Positions 28,429-38,591 are shown, counted from the stretch's first letter. The stretch: DNA of 64,000 nt from Methylomonas koyamae (GCF_019669905.1 NZ_AP019777.1:3038001-3102000); one strand, 5' to 3'. The notes: generated by a model not told the origin, from the sequence alone. Numbers and translations are program-made.

Positions 28429-28824
28429 TTAGCTTAATACTTCTGCATAAGCCTTATCGTACGTCGGAATATGGCTGTCCAACCAGCTTTTGACCATTTG
28501 CCCCACCTCGTCGGTGACGTCGGCTTCGCCGGCATGGAATTTCTTCTGCAAATCGGCGCAAATACCGACCAGCGCATCGTGTTCGGCCTTATGCCGCTCG
28601 TAACCGCCGAAACCTTTGGCCTGCATTTCCTTTTCCTCGTGGGCGAAATGGTCGACCACATAGGCAATCAACGCATCCAACGAAGCGCCGACGGTTGCCC
28701 GCGCCGCGCCGCCGGTTGCGTCGTCGTACAACTTGTTCAACAACCCGAACAGAGTTTGGTGTTCTTGATCGGCAAAGCCAACGTTGGTGCCGTATTGTGC
28801 TGCGGTCCAAGTGATTAAAGCCAT
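28429..28824 (-). CDS. Bacteriohemerythrin
   Basis: A 131-residue O2-binding di-iron protein. All seven ligands are in place: H22, H59, E63, H78, H82, H118 and D123. The length equals that reported for the Methylococcus capsulatus protein, where an O2-carrier role for particulate methane monooxygenase has been proposed. It is monocistronic with its own terminator, next to the cox cluster, which fits handling of oxygen at membranes. Confidence 0.93.
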   Translation of the reverse strand: MALITWTAAQYGTNVGFADQEHQTLFGLLNKLYDDATGGAARATVGASLDALIAYVVDHFAHEEKEMQAKGFGGYERHKAEHDALVGICADLQKKFHAGEADVTDEVGQMVKSWLDSHIPTYDKAYAEVLS

Positions 28825-28878
28825 AAAACGTCTCCTGGTTATAGTTGTAATGGAGCCGTCATTCTCAACATCCGCCGA

Positions 28879-29574
28879 TTAATTTTCTTGATGTAGATCA
28901 ATATTTTGCCAGGTTGGCAGCCGCAGGCCACTTGACAAAAACTCAAAATCGCCGGCTTCCGAATAGGGCAACATGCCCAGGAACTGCGCCGGCAACTCGG
29001 CCTGCAAATACGCCACATTTTCGGCAAAGTACGGCATATGCTCGACGATTTGCACGGCAACCCAACCGGCACAGGGCAAGCCGGATTCGGCGACGGCCTG
29101 CAACGTCAACCGCGCGTGGTTCAGGCAACCGAGCCTGATACCGACCACGACCAGCACCGGCAAACCCAATATCCGAGCCAGTCCGGCATTGTCCAATGTT
29201 AAGCTCAGCGGCGAGTACCAGCCCCCCGCTCCCTCGACCAATACCACCTGCGCCCGCTGCTGCAAGGCGCCGAAGGCTGCCGAGATAATTGCCGGTTCCA
29301 CGTCGGCTCCGCCGCACGCCAAATGCGGCGACACCGGCTGTTCGAAGGCATAAGGATTCACCAAGTCGTATTCCGCGCCGACCGACGCGTTTTGCATCAA
29401 CAGCAAAGCATCTTGGTTCTGTAATTTGCCGCCACGCCGCTCGCAACCGGCCGCCACCGGCTTCATCCCCGCTACCGAATAGCCCTCGCGCCTGAAACGG
29501 TGCAGCAATGCGGCCGTGGCCCAAGTCTTACCAATATCGGTATCGGTCCCGGTGACGAAATAAGCCATTTTCAT
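28879..29574 (-). CDS. bioD: Dethiobiotin synthetase
   Basis: A 231-residue ATP-dependent carboxylase that closes the ureido ring of dethiobiotin. The P-loop GTDTDIGKTW is near the N-terminus, followed by KPVAAGCE, and VEGAGGWYSPL is the second ATP-site motif. Its ATG at 29574 overlaps the bioC stop; a second in-frame ATG at 29568 is possible. Last gene of the bio operon. Confidence 0.95.
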   Translation of the reverse strand: MKMAYFVTGTDTDIGKTWATAALLHRFRREGYSVAGMKPVAAGCERRGGKLQNQDALLLMQNASVGAEYDLVNPYAFEQPVSPHLACGGADVEPAIISAAFGALQQRAQVVLVEGAGGWYSPLSLTLDNAGLARILGLPVLVVVGIRLGCLNHARLTLQAVAESGLPCAGWVAVQIVEHMPYFAENVAYLQAELPAQFLGMLPYSEAGDFEFLSSGLRLPTWQNIDLHQEN

Positions 29575-30356
29575 CGCATCGCCCGTAGATAAATAATTTC
29601 ATAACTCGCAACAATCGGGCCGTCAGCCATCGCCGCCTCGTAATGCGCAATCATGCGTTGCAGAGACGCCCGACTGGTTGGCCGGGGATTCCGGCGAATG
29701 CTGGCATTGTGGGCGCCGATTCCTTTCAGTTCCCGCATCAGCGCTAACACCGACGGATAGGGCTGGCAGACTAACTCGGCTTCCAGTTCGAAACGGCTCC
29801 ACCCGGCCGCAATCAGAAACCGGCGAATCTGCTCGACACTATAAAACTCGTTGACGTGGGCAAAATCGTCGACCTTGCCCCAGGCCGCCTTCAATTCCGC
29901 CAAGGTGCGCGGACCGAAAGTCGACAGAGCCAAACGACCGTCGGCGCAAAGCACTCGCCGGCAATCGGCCAGCAGAGCCCTTAAATCTTCGCACCATTGC
30001 ACCGCCAAATTGGAATAGATCTGGCCAAAACTGCCGTCGCGGAACGGCAAGCGTTCGGCATCGGCGCAGACGTAGGCAGCCGGCAAACCGGTGCAGTTTC
30101 GCCGCGCGGTCTGCAACATCGGTAGCGCGATATCCAATGCAACGCTAGCCGGCGCCCGCCCAGCCAAATGCCGGGTCAAAAAACCGGTACCGCAACCGAT
30201 GTCCAACAGCGGCCAAGGCGAAGCGGCACAGGAAGATTTTGCCAACAAGGTTTCGCCGACCCGGCGCTGCAAACCGGCTAACGCATCGTAACCTTCGGCC
30301 GCAGCGGCAAACGACTGCCGGACTTTGGCCTTGTCCAACAGTGCCGAATCAACCAT
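29571..30356 (-). CDS. bioC: Malonyl-ACP O-methyltransferase
   Basis: A 261-residue SAM-dependent methyltransferase, motif I LLDIGCGTGFLTRHL. It masks the free carboxyl of malonyl-ACP so that fatty acid synthesis can build the pimeloyl chain. It overlaps bioH by eight bases and bioD by four. Confidence 0.93.
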   Translation of the reverse strand: MVDSALLDKAKVRQSFAAAAEGYDALAGLQRRVGETLLAKSSCAASPWPLLDIGCGTGFLTRHLAGRAPASVALDIALPMLQTARRNCTGLPAAYVCADAERLPFRDGSFGQIYSNLAVQWCEDLRALLADCRRVLCADGRLALSTFGPRTLAELKAAWGKVDDFAHVNEFYSVEQIRRFLIAAGWSRFELEAELVCQPYPSVLALMRELKGIGAHNASIRRNPRPTSRASLQRMIAHYEAAMADGPIVASYEIIYLRAMR

Positions 30357-31116
30357 CGCCCAGCAGAATATCGACGAGGGCTTGCGGATGACTGAGAAAC
30401 GGCGTGTGTCCGGCGCCTGGCAACACCTGTATCTGCAGCGCCGGCTGCAAATCCCGCAACGCGGCAGCCGTCGCCACAGGGACCAGGGTATCCTTGTCGC
30501 CCTGGATCACCCGTATCGGCAGCTTTAATGCGGCCAATTTATCGCGCGCGTCGTGCAGCTTCAAAATCCGCAACCCACCCTGCAACGCCGCAAAATCCGG
30601 CGCATCGCACTCCGCCACACTGTGTTTCAACTGTTGCAACAGGGCTTTGGCATGCGGCAAACCTTGCACTTGCAAACCCAAAAACCGTTGCAGCGTCTGT
30701 TTAGCGTCGTTACCGAGCAACTCGGCAAAACTGTCCAGCACCTCCGGCTTGACTCCCGGCCAGCCGGGTTCGCGGACGAAACGCGGATTGCCCGCCAACA
30801 ATGTCAAACAGCGGACGCGGTCGGGACACACGGCAGCCATATCGATGGCGACCGTCGCGCCCAAGGACCAGCCCAACAAATCGAAACTCGGCAGCGGAAT
30901 TGCCGCCAGCAAGGCCTCGACAATGGCCGGCATTTCGAAATTCGCTATCGGTGCACTGCGGCCGTGCCCCGGCAAATCCAGACAAATCACCTGCCGCCGT
31001 TCGGCCAACTGCCGGGCAAACTCGCGCCAAATACCGCTGTGCATGGCCCAACCGTGCAGCATCACCAACGGCCGGCCCTGGCCGTGGCCGTGGACTTCGC
31101 AATGGATGCCGCTCAC
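30349..31116 (-). CDS. bioH: Pimeloyl-ACP methyl ester carboxylesterase
   Basis: A 255-residue alpha/beta hydrolase that removes the methyl group after pimeloyl-ACP is built. The oxyanion segment [14 protein letters not shown], nucleophile elbow GWSLGA and final [11 protein letters not shown] with the catalytic histidine are visible. The start is a GTG at 31116 overlapping the bioF stop (GTGA). Confidence 0.94.
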   Translation of the reverse strand: MSGIHCEVHGHGQGRPLVMLHGWAMHSGIWREFARQLAERRQVICLDLPGHGRSAPIANFEMPAIVEALLAAIPLPSFDLLGWSLGATVAIDMAAVCPDRVRCLTLLAGNPRFVREPGWPGVKPEVLDSFAELLGNDAKQTLQRFLGLQVQGLPHAKALLQQLKHSVAECDAPDFAALQGGLRILKLHDARDKLAALKLPIRVIQGDKDTLVPVATAAALRDLQPALQIQVLPGAGHTPFLSHPQALVDILLGDG

Positions 31117-32273
31117 CGCAACACCTTGCCCAGCGCCGCCAGTAACGCGTCGACTTGTTGCAGACTATGGTGCGCGGTAAACGTGATCCGCAAACGGGCG
31201 CTACCGGCAGGCACGGTCGGCGGCCGGATCGCGCCGACCCAAAATCCCAAATCCGCCAACTGCCGACTGGCGGCTAGCGCGCGGCCGCTGTCGCCAACCA
31301 CGAGCGGCTGGATCGCCGTGGCCGAATCCATCAGCGGCAAGCCCTGTTGCTCGGCGCCGCGGCGGAAATGGCCAATCAATTCTTGCAACTGTTCCCGCCG
31401 CCAGGATTCGGCTTGCAGCAACCGTAAACCGGCGCGGGTGGCCTCAGCCACCGCCGCCGGCATGGCCGTGGTGAAAACGTACATTCTGGCTTTTTGAATC
31501 AGATATTCGATCAATTCTGCCGAACCGGCAACGAACGCGCCGAAGCTGCCGAAGGCTTTGCCTAGCGTGCCCATCAGGATCGGCACTTGCTCGGCGGAAA
31601 GGCCGAAATGTTCGACCACGCCGCCGCCGTTACGACCCAACACGCCGAAACCGTGGGCGTCGTCGATCAACAATCCGGCTTGGCATGCGTCCGCCAGCCG
31701 CGCCAACTCCGGCAAAGGCGCCACATCGCCGTCCATACTGAATACGCCGTCGCTGACGATTAACGCCCTGCCCTGAGCCCGCGCAAGCTTGGCCTGCAGG
31801 TCTTCGCTGTCTGCGTGGCGGTAACGCTGAAACCGGGCGCCAGACAGTAAACCGCCGTCCAGCAGCGACGCATGATTGAGCCGGTCCTCGAACACATAGT
31901 CGCCGCGGCCGACCAAAGCCGAGATCGCTCCCAGATTGGCCATGTAACCGGTCGAAAACAGCAACGCCCGCTCCCGGCCGGTGAACGCGGCCAATTCCTG
32001 TTCCAAGGCATGGTGCGCCGAACTGTGGCCGCAAATCAAATGCGCGGCGCCGCTGCCGCAGCCGTAACGGTCGGCGCCGCTCCGGAACGCCGCGACCACG
32101 TCCGGATGATTGGCTAGACCCAGATAATCGTTGCTGCAAAAATTCAGCAAGCGACGGCCCTCGACCTGCAATTCGACCGCCTGCGGCCCGTCGACAATGC
32201 GCCGGCGCCGATACAGATTTTGCTGTTCTAACTGCTGCAGGCTTGCGGAAAAATCGTAAAACCGATTCGACAT
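31113..32273 (-). CDS. bioF: 8-amino-7-oxononanoate synthase
   Basis: A 386-residue PLP enzyme condensing pimeloyl-ACP with alanine. The PLP lysine is in [14 protein letters not shown]; the [10 protein letters not shown] segment and [10 protein letters not shown] are family signatures. It starts within the bioB stop (TGATG). Confidence 0.96.
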   Translation of the reverse strand: MSNRFYDFSASLQQLEQQNLYRRRRIVDGPQAVELQVEGRRLLNFCSNDYLGLANHPDVVAAFRSGADRYGCGSGAAHLICGHSSAHHALEQELAAFTGRERALLFSTGYMANLGAISALVGRGDYVFEDRLNHASLLDGGLLSGARFQRYRHADSEDLQAKLARAQGRALIVSDGVFSMDGDVAPLPELARLADACQAGLLIDDAHGFGVLGRNGGGVVEHFGLSAEQVPILMGTLGKAFGSFGAFVAGSAELIEYLIQKARMYVFTTAMPAAVAEATRAGLRLLQAESWRREQLQELIGHFRRGAEQQGLPLMDSATAIQPLVVGDSGRALAASRQLADLGFWVGAIRPPTVPAGSARLRITFTAHHSLQQVDALLAALGKVLR

Positions 32274-33259
32274 CAGGCGTAGCTGGAGCCGCCCATCCGC
32301 ACGCCGAGCCTGGCGAACAACTGCTTGTCCTGGTTGGTCATCGGATTGTCGGTGGTCAGCAATTTGTCGCCGTAGAAAATCGAGTTAGCGCCGGCCAGGA
32401 AACACAAAGCCTGCATCTCGTCGCTCATTTGGGTACGTCCGGCCGACAAGCGCACCCGAGATTGCGGCATCATGATCCGGGCCACCGCCACAGTCCGCAC
32501 GAACACGATTGGGTCCAGCGTTTCGGTACCGTGCAACGGCGTACCCTGCACTTGCACCAACATATTGATAGGCACGCTCTCCGGATGCTTCGGCAAATTG
32601 GCCAACTGCAACAGCAATTTGGCACGGTCGGTTTCCGACTCGCCCATGCCGACGATACCGCCGCAGCAAACGTTGATGCCGGCGTCGCGCACCCGCTCCA
32701 AGGTATCCAGCCGGTCCTGGTAGGTACGGGTGGTTATGATTTCCGAATAATAATCTTCCGAGGTATCCAGATTGTGGTTGTAATAGTCCAGCCCGCCTGC
32801 TTTCAAAGCCTGGGTTTGCTTGTCGGTCAACATGCCCAGCGTGACGCAGGTTTCCATGCCCAAGGCTTTGACGCCTTTGACCATTTCCACCACCCGTTCG
32901 ATATCGCGGTCTTTCGGACTGCGCCAGGCCGCGCCCATGCAGAAGCGCGATGCACCCTCCGCCTTGGCCCGTTGCGCGGCCTGCAATACCGCATCGACCG
33001 GCATCAACGCTTCGGGCGCCAAGTCCGAATCGTAGCGCGCGCTTTGCGGACAATAACCGCAATCCTCGGAACAAGAACCGGTTTTAATACTGAGCAGGCT
33101 ACTGACCTGCACTTCGTTCGGATCGAAACAGGCACGATGCACCGTTTGCGCCTGAAAAATCAGATCGTTAAACGGCATGCCAAACAAGGCTTCGACTTCA
33201 TGCAATTGCCAGTCGTGGCGAAGCGCCGCCGATTCCAAGGGTTTTTGGCTTGCAGACAT
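32273..33259 (-). CDS. bioB: Biotin synthase
   Basis: A 328-residue radical SAM enzyme inserting sulfur into dethiobiotin. The CxxxCxxC cluster site is CSEDCGYC, and the auxiliary [2Fe-2S] ligands lie in the RFCMGAAWR and NVCCGG segments with the arginine in SAGRTQM. The start at 33259 has GGAGAG seven bases upstream; an open frame reaches 33304. First gene of bioB-F-H-C-D, all coupled by overlaps. bioA is not in this cluster. Confidence 0.96.
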   Translation of the reverse strand: MSASQKPLESAALRHDWQLHEVEALFGMPFNDLIFQAQTVHRACFDPNEVQVSSLLSIKTGSCSEDCGYCPQSARYDSDLAPEALMPVDAVLQAAQRAKAEGASRFCMGAAWRSPKDRDIERVVEMVKGVKALGMETCVTLGMLTDKQTQALKAGGLDYYNHNLDTSEDYYSEIITTRTYQDRLDTLERVRDAGINVCCGGIVGMGESETDRAKLLLQLANLPKHPESVPINMLVQVQGTPLHGTETLDPIVFVRTVAVARIMMPQSRVRLSAGRTQMSDEMQALCFLAGANSIFYGDKLLTTDNPMTNQDKQLFARLGVRMGGSSYA

Positions 33260-33326
33260 TCTGTTACTCTCCGAAATAATATGAGGCCGGGGTTTTACAC
33301 CCACTTATCAACCTGATTGCAAACAA

Positions 33327-34028
33327 ATGGTAAACAACTGGCTGAAGATTATACAACGAAACCTGATTCCGCCGCGTTGCGTGTTGTGCGGCGACACCGG
33401 CTTTGCCGATTTGGATTTGTGCGCGGGCTGTTTGGGCGATTTGCCGCGCAATCTGTGCTGCTGTTACCGTTGTGGCGAACCCTTCGCTAGCGAGCTCGCT
33501 CTGCCGAGCTTGTGCGGGCGCTGCCTGAAACGCTCGCCGCAGTTCGACGAGACCTACGCGCCCTATCTGTACCGTTACCAGATGCCGTATCTGATCGGCC
33601 AGTTGAAATTCGGCCGGGATTATAAAAATGCCCGCCTATTGGCCATGCTGCTCGGCGAACATATCGCCGCCGGCGCCGAATTACCCGAACTGCTGCTGCC
33701 GATGCCGTTGCATCCGAAACGTTACCGGGAACGCGGCTTCAACCAGTCGATCGAGATTGCCCGCCATTTGGCGCGACGGTTCGATATTCCGCTGGACTTG
33801 TACAGTGCCGTGCGCAGTCGGGACACCTTGCACCAGGCCGGCTTACCGGCCAAACAGCGGCTGAAGAATATGCGCGGCGCGTTTCGCTTGCAGAAAACGC
33901 TGCAGGCAGACCATGTAGCGATCGTCGACGATGTGATGACCACCGGCGCCACGGTTTCGGCGCTGGCCGGCGTATTGAAGCAGGCCGGTGTCGGCCGGGT
34001 GGATGTTTGGGTCTGCGCCCGGGCTTAG
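33327..34028 (+). CDS. ComF family phosphoribosyltransferase-like protein
   Basis: A 233-residue protein. An N-terminal zinc finger-like region has CVLCG, CAGC, CCCYRCGEP and CGRC groups. The C-terminal domain is phosphoribosyltransferase-like, with the PRPP loop VAIVDDVMTTGAT. ComF proteins are linked to DNA uptake across the inner membrane. It diverges from bioB, a frequent arrangement in gammaproteobacteria, and its 3' end overlaps the converging ATPase gene by four bases. Confidence 0.88.
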   Translation: MVNNWLKIIQRNLIPPRCVLCGDTGFADLDLCAGCLGDLPRNLCCCYRCGEPFASELALPSLCGRCLKRSPQFDETYAPYLYRYQMPYLIGQLKFGRDYKNARLLAMLLGEHIAAGAELPELLLPMPLHPKRYRERGFNQSIEIARHLARRFDIPLDLYSAVRSRDTLHQAGLPAKQRLKNMRGAFRLQKTLQADHVAIVDDVMTTGATVSALAGVLKQAGVGRVDVWVCARA

Positions 34029-35653
34029 CGGTCCAGTTGCGCCGGCGACACGAACGGCAGCGCCTTATCCTGCACGGTTTTGATCGCCGCCAGCAATTTC
34101 TCGCGGCGCGAACCCAGCAACTGGACACCGTGCACCAACATCGCGATTTCCTCTTGCAGATTCTGCTGATCCACCGCCATCGTATTCAAGGCTTCGACGG
34201 TCGAATTCAGCAACAACTCGTGCTGGCTTTGGTAGGGGCGTTTGAAGCGAACCTGAAACGCGTCGCGTAAATTCTGCAACAGCTCTTCGAAACGTTGCTC
34301 GCTGAAATCGTCGCTGCCAATACCGGCCAGCAAAGCCTGTTCGGCATCGAACACGTCGCGTTGGTAAGCCTGCCGATACGCGGCGCGCAACTGCTCAATA
34401 GCATCCCGATGCTGTTCCGGCTGGCCCTGGACCTGGGCAACCAAGCGCGCCACCGCTTCAGACAGGCTGTACATCGGCGTCTGATGGCGCATGGCGTAAA
34501 GCGCATCCAAAGTCGCAGCCAATTCCAGCAACCGCGGTGCGGCATAATTTTCGGTTTCCAACCAGCGGTAAAACAACGCCTTGAACGCCGCCGGAAAGGT
34601 GCCGAATTGCTCGCAATAGGCTTCGACGAAAGCGCCGGTAAACTGCTCCAAAGCCGGCTGGTCCAGGGCTTGGCTTTTAATATCCGCCAACAAGCGTTGC
34701 GGCGAATCGCAGCCGACCGGCAGGCTTGGACTGCGGGCCACGCCGCGAAACGTAAACGGCGGTTCGGCAACGACATCGGTTTCCGCGGCTTCGGCCGCCG
34801 GCAAGGTCGGCTCAGCATCCAGCAACCGCCGCCAATAATCCGCCAAGCCCGGCGCCTCGCGGTCGCTGCCGATATGCTTGACGATGTTGTCGGCCAGCGA
34901 AAACAAACAACGGCTGGCCGGCGAATTGGCCGCCAGATCGATCACCGTCATCTGCAGAGCCACGGCCTTGGGCACGTTCTCGTCGCGGACGACGAACCCG
35001 CCGTATTCGACTTTTTGTTTCAGGCATTTTTCGCTGACCGCGGCAAACCGGCGGTAGGTTTCGGTCGCCGCCGGATAATCGGCGGCCTGATTGACCACAA
35101 CCCGCAAACTGCCGCGGTAACTTCGGCCATTGAGGGCTTTCAGCAGCGAAAAGCCGTCGGTCAAGGCAGCCGGATCGGCGCTAACCAACAAAAAAGCATA
35201 TTTCGCTGCCTCGACAAATTGCAGGAGCTTGTCGGTCAGCACGGCCGGCAAGTCGATGAAAAAATAATCGTACTGGCTTTCCAACTCCCGCACCGACCGC
35301 TCCAGATTCGCGCGTTGCTCGGCTGCCACAGGCGTCGCCAGCAGGCTTTGCGCACCGGGCAATACCGCCACGCCTTCGTGGGTTTTGACGATCGCTTCCG
35401 CCAAGGTCTTTCCGCCGCCGGCCGCTTGTTCCAAGCCGAACGCCGGCCTCAAACCCAGCAAGGTAGCGGTATTGGACAGCCCGGTATCGGCGTCGATGAT
35501 GCAGACCGCCGCGCCGCGCGCAGCCATCGCCGCGGCCAGGTTAGCGACCAGGCTGGATTTACCGACCCCGCTCTTGCCGCTGGCAAACACCAACACCCGC
35601 GGCGGTTTACGAAGAACGTTGATATCCTGTAACTCTGAAACGGGACTTTCCAT
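34025..35653 (-). CDS. MinD/FlhG-like P-loop ATPase with unknown C-terminal domain
   Basis: A 542-residue protein (from the ATG at 35653). Residues 1-260 form a ParA/MinD-type ATPase: deviant Walker A GKSGVGKS at 26-33 with the signature lysine, DADTGLSN, and a Walker B FFIDLPAVL. The remaining 280 residues are helical and match nothing I know. The nearest ATPases are FlhG/FleN flagellar-number regulators, but no flagellar genes are near. The frame continues open to 35755; no start has a good Shine-Dalgarno. Confidence 0.7.
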   Translation of the reverse strand: MESPVSELQDINVLRKPPRVLVFASGKSGVGKSSLVANLAAAMAARGAAVCIIDADTGLSNTATLLGLRPAFGLEQAAGGGKTLAEAIVKTHEGVAVLPGAQSLLATPVAAEQRANLERSVRELESQYDYFFIDLPAVLTDKLLQFVEAAKYAFLLVSADPAALTDGFSLLKALNGRSYRGSLRVVVNQAADYPAATETYRRFAAVSEKCLKQKVEYGGFVVRDENVPKAVALQMTVIDLAANSPASRCLFSLADNIVKHIGSDREAPGLADYWRRLLDAEPTLPAAEAAETDVVAEPPFTFRGVARSPSLPVGCDSPQRLLADIKSQALDQPALEQFTGAFVEAYCEQFGTFPAAFKALFYRWLETENYAAPRLLELAATLDALYAMRHQTPMYSLSEAVARLVAQVQGQPEQHRDAIEQLRAAYRQAYQRDVFDAEQALLAGIGSDDFSEQRFEELLQNLRDAFQVRFKRPYQSQHELLLNSTVEALNTMAVDQQNLQEEIAMLVHGVQLLGSRREKLLAAIKTVQDKALPFVSPAQLDR

Positions 35654-35876
35654 ACTAAAACGGCAAACGGAACGGTAGCGGCGGACAACAGGCGATTCCG
35701 GGAATATCCGGACAATTCGGGCCGGCATTGTACGCTTAATCCGACAATTCCCCATTGGCTAAATGGCCGATCGATCCGTTAGGCCATTGCCGGCCGGACA
35801 ACGCACCCAGCGGCCTCGGCGGCATTTGCCGAGTCTTCACGTATAATGCCGCGACCTGCAAACCAAACGAAACGCC

Positions 35877-36413
35877 ATGACCACGCCACGCCTTGCCTGG
35901 GCTATCACCGGCTCCGGACATTACATCGAAGAATGTCTCGAATTCATGTTGACGCTCGATAACGTCGATTTATACCTAAGCCAGGCCGGCGAGGAAGTGC
36001 TGAAAATGTACGGCATCAAACTCGACGATATCCGCGCCAAAATGCCGATTTACCGGGACAAAGCCGCTTCGGCACCGCCGGTCGGGCTGTTTTACAAAGG
36101 CTACTACCACACCTTCGTGATGGCGCCGACCACGTCCAACACCATCGCCAAATGCGTGCTGGGCATCGCCGACTCGCTGGTAACCAATCTGTATTCGCAA
36201 GCCGGCAAATGCCGGGTACCGAGCATCGTCTACCCGTGCGATACCGCGCCGGAAATCGAGACCACGGCACCGGGCAAGAAAAAGTTCATGGTCTATCCGC
36301 GCCCGGTCGACCTGGAAGCCACCGATAAAATCCGCAGCTTTCCTTACACCCAAGTCGTCGACGACGTCGAACAACTCATCGTGGCGGTACACACCCGCCT
36401 GGCCGGGCTATGA
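35877..36413 (+). CDS. Flavoprotein, DmrX/AfpA-like (dihydromethanopterin reductase type)
   Basis: A 178-residue flavoprotein-fold protein. WAITGSGHYIEECLEF at the N-terminus and the MAPTTSNTIAKCVLGIADSL block are typical of flavin-binding archaeoflavoproteins and of the DmrX/DmrB dihydromethanopterin reductases, which reduce the last double bond to give tetrahydromethanopterin. It overlaps the next gene by four bases (ATGA). The pair is characteristic of methylotrophs that oxidise formaldehyde with the methanopterin cofactor. The assignment rests on family resemblance; the donor is unknown. Confidence 0.75.
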   Translation: MTTPRLAWAITGSGHYIEECLEFMLTLDNVDLYLSQAGEEVLKMYGIKLDDIRAKMPIYRDKAASAPPVGLFYKGYYHTFVMAPTTSNTIAKCVLGIADSLVTNLYSQAGKCRVPSIVYPCDTAPEIETTAPGKKKFMVYPRPVDLEATDKIRSFPYTQVVDDVEQLIVAVHTRLAGL

Positions 36414-37804
36414 GCGAAAAAATCCTGTTCATCACCGGCCGTCTGGCGGAAAAGCAGGTCAGGCAGGTGCTGGAAAAAATGCAGCCCGATTTCTTCTATA
36501 AGGTGCACGTGATGGGAGTAACGGTCGCGGCGCTGATCACCGCCGAGATGATCGCCCGCCGGCTCAGCGATACCGGCGGCGCCGACCGCATCGTGATACC
36601 GGGCCGCTGCCGCGGCGACCTGGACATGCTATCCAAGCATTTCGGCATTCCGGTCGAGCGCGGCCCGGAAGAAATCAAAGACCTGCCGCAACACTTCGGC
36701 ATGGCCGCGCACCATTACGACCTGAGCCAATACCAAACCAAAATATTCGCCGAAATCACCGATGCGCCGAACATCGGCGTCGATGCCGTCGTCGAACGCG
36801 CGCACTACTACAAAGCCAACGGCGCCGACGTGATAGACATCGGCTGCCTGCCCGGCACGCCGTTTCCGCATCTGGCCGATTGTATCGAAACCTTGAAGCA
36901 GGAAGGCTTCACAGTCAGCATCGATTCGCTGGAGGACGCCGATCTGCTGGCCGGAGGCCGGGCCGGCGCCGATTACCTGCTGAGCCTAACCAATAAGAGC
37001 CTGTGGATTGCCGACGAAGTAGCGGCGACGCCGATTCTGATTCCGGAAACCCACGGCGACCTCGCCACGCTGGATCGCGCCATCGAAACCTTGAGCGCCA
37101 AAAATCGCGCCTTCATCGTCGATCCGATCCTGGACCCGATCCATTTCGGCTTCACCGAATCCATCGTCCGCAATTACCGCTTCCGTCAGCGCTACCCCGA
37201 CATCGAAATGATGATGGGCGTCGGCAACCTGACCGAATTGACCCACGCCGACACCTCCGGCATCAATGCGGTATTGCTGGGGATTTGCTCGGAGCTGAAT
37301 ATCAACCATATTTTGGCCACCGAAGTCAGCAAGCACGCCCGGCGTGCAATCAAGGAAGCCGACGTGGCCCGGCGCGTCATGCATGCGGCGAAACAGCACA
37401 ACACGCTGCCGAAACACATCAGCCCGGATTTGATGACCGTGCACGAGACCGCGCCGTTCCTGAACAGCCGCGAAGAAATCGAAAGCCTGGCCGGACAAAT
37501 CAAAGACCCCAGCTACCGGATCCAGGTCAGCAGCGACGGCATCCACATCTTCAACCGCGACGGGCTGCATACCGCCACCGACCCGTTCGATCTGTACCCA
37601 AAATTGCAGGTGGAGACCGACGGCGGCCACGCCTTTTATCTGGGCGTGGAATTGGCGCGAGCCGAAATCGCCTGGCAACTGGGCAAGCGTTTCACCCAAG
37701 ACCAACCCTTAAGCTGGGGCTGCGCCGGCCAAGGCCCGGAGCCGACCGTGGACTTACACACCTTCAAGCCGGCCGGCAGCACTTTAAAAAAACACGATGG
37801 CTAA
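36410..37804 (+). CDS. DUF6513 / dihydropteroate synthase-like protein
   Basis: A 464-residue protein. The N-terminal DUF6513 region starts EKILFITGRLAEKQV and contains IVIPGRCRGDL. The central part is a pterin-binding TIM barrel (about 130-360) with DVIDIGCLPGTPF and VGNLTELTHADTSGINA. The family occurs in methanogens and methanopterin-using bacteria and is implicated in cofactor synthesis. It is translationally coupled to the flavoprotein gene, supporting a role in tetrahydromethanopterin metabolism. Confidence 0.82.
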   Translation: MSEKILFITGRLAEKQVRQVLEKMQPDFFYKVHVMGVTVAALITAEMIARRLSDTGGADRIVIPGRCRGDLDMLSKHFGIPVERGPEEIKDLPQHFGMAAHHYDLSQYQTKIFAEITDAPNIGVDAVVERAHYYKANGADVIDIGCLPGTPFPHLADCIETLKQEGFTVSIDSLEDADLLAGGRAGADYLLSLTNKSLWIADEVAATPILIPETHGDLATLDRAIETLSAKNRAFIVDPILDPIHFGFTESIVRNYRFRQRYPDIEMMMGVGNLTELTHADTSGINAVLLGICSELNINHILATEVSKHARRAIKEADVARRVMHAAKQHNTLPKHISPDLMTVHETAPFLNSREEIESLAGQIKDPSYRIQVSSDGIHIFNRDGLHTATDPFDLYPKLQVETDGGHAFYLGVELARAEIAWQLGKRFTQDQPLSWGCAGQGPEPTVDLHTFKPAGSTLKKHDG

Positions 37805-37813
37805 GGAGGCTTT

Positions 37814-38524
37814 ATGGCCAGCCAAACCGCGCTACTGATCCTGATCGCCATACTCAGCGCGGTACTGCTCTGGTTATGGCAACACTGGCGCCGCGCCGCC
37901 CGCGCCGATTTCATTCGCCGCTACGCCTTTCCCGCCGGCCTATTCGAAAAATTGCAAAAACGCCGGCCGCAGTTGGCGCGCAAGGACTGCGAATTGACCG
38001 CCCGCGCCTTGCGCCAGTTTTTTCTGGCCTATCTGCATGGCGGCCGTAACTTCGTCTCGATGCCATCGCAACTGGCCGACGACTTGTGGCACGAGTTCAT
38101 CCTCTACACCCGGCATTACGAACAATTCTGCCGCCAAGCCTTCGGCGGCTTTCTGCACCATACGCCGGCCGTGGTGTTGAGCCGAAACCGGCGCAGCAAT
38201 GCCGGCCTGCGCCGGGTCTGGTGGCAATGCTGCCGCGAGGAAAACATCAACCCGAGAAAACCCAGCCGGCTACCGCTCCTGTTTGCACTGGACGCCAAGT
38301 TGCAGATCGCCGACGGTTTCAGTTACGTCGCCGATTGCCGCGGCCAGATCGCCCGCGCCGACGACGACGGCCGCAGCGGCACGCCCTATTGCGGCGCCGA
38401 TTTTGCCGACAGCAGTTTCGACGGCGACACCGACGGCTTCGGCGATGACAATGGCAGCAGCGACAGCGGCGGGGATGGCGATTCGGGGGGCTGTGGCGGC
38501 GGTTGCGGAGGCGGCGGCGACTAA
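37814..38524 (+). CDS. Membrane-anchored GRDP-like protein with Gly/Cys-rich tail
   Basis: A 236-residue protein with an N-terminal membrane helix (ALLILIAILSAVLLWLW). The central segment LADDLWHEFILYTRHYEQFC plus FGGFLHHTP resembles the glycine-rich domain-containing protein family (DUF1399-like). The tail is a low-complexity Asp/Ser/Gly run ending in GGCGGGCGGGGD. It begins nine bases after the DUF6513 gene with AAGGAGG upstream, so it is probably co-transcribed. Function unknown. Confidence 0.65.
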   Translation: MASQTALLILIAILSAVLLWLWQHWRRAARADFIRRYAFPAGLFEKLQKRRPQLARKDCELTARALRQFFLAYLHGGRNFVSMPSQLADDLWHEFILYTRHYEQFCRQAFGGFLHHTPAVVLSRNRRSNAGLRRVWWQCCREENINPRKPSRLPLLFALDAKLQIADGFSYVADCRGQIARADDDGRSGTPYCGADFADSSFDGDTDGFGDDNGSSDSGGDGDSGGCGGGCGGGGD

Positions 38525-38575
38525 TTGCCGGCAGCGTTGCGCTCGCAACGCAGCGCCGCTTTGTCGGTTATGAAC

Positions 38576-38591
38576 TGTCGCAAACCCGACA
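38576..38591. promoter_or_regulatory. NifA-type upstream activator site
   Basis: TGTCGCAAACCCGACA fits the NifA consensus TGT-N10-ACA exactly and is itself a dyad (TGTCG...CGACA). It is 52 bases upstream of a -24/-12 promoter. A near-identical site lies at 61869-61884. Confidence 0.7.

Noticed and set aside
33300..33345. Possible BirA operator between bioB and comF
   Set aside because: TTGCAAAC at 33317 resembles one half-site, but no matching inverted half (GTTTACAA) occurs at the expected distance, and the segment runs into comF.
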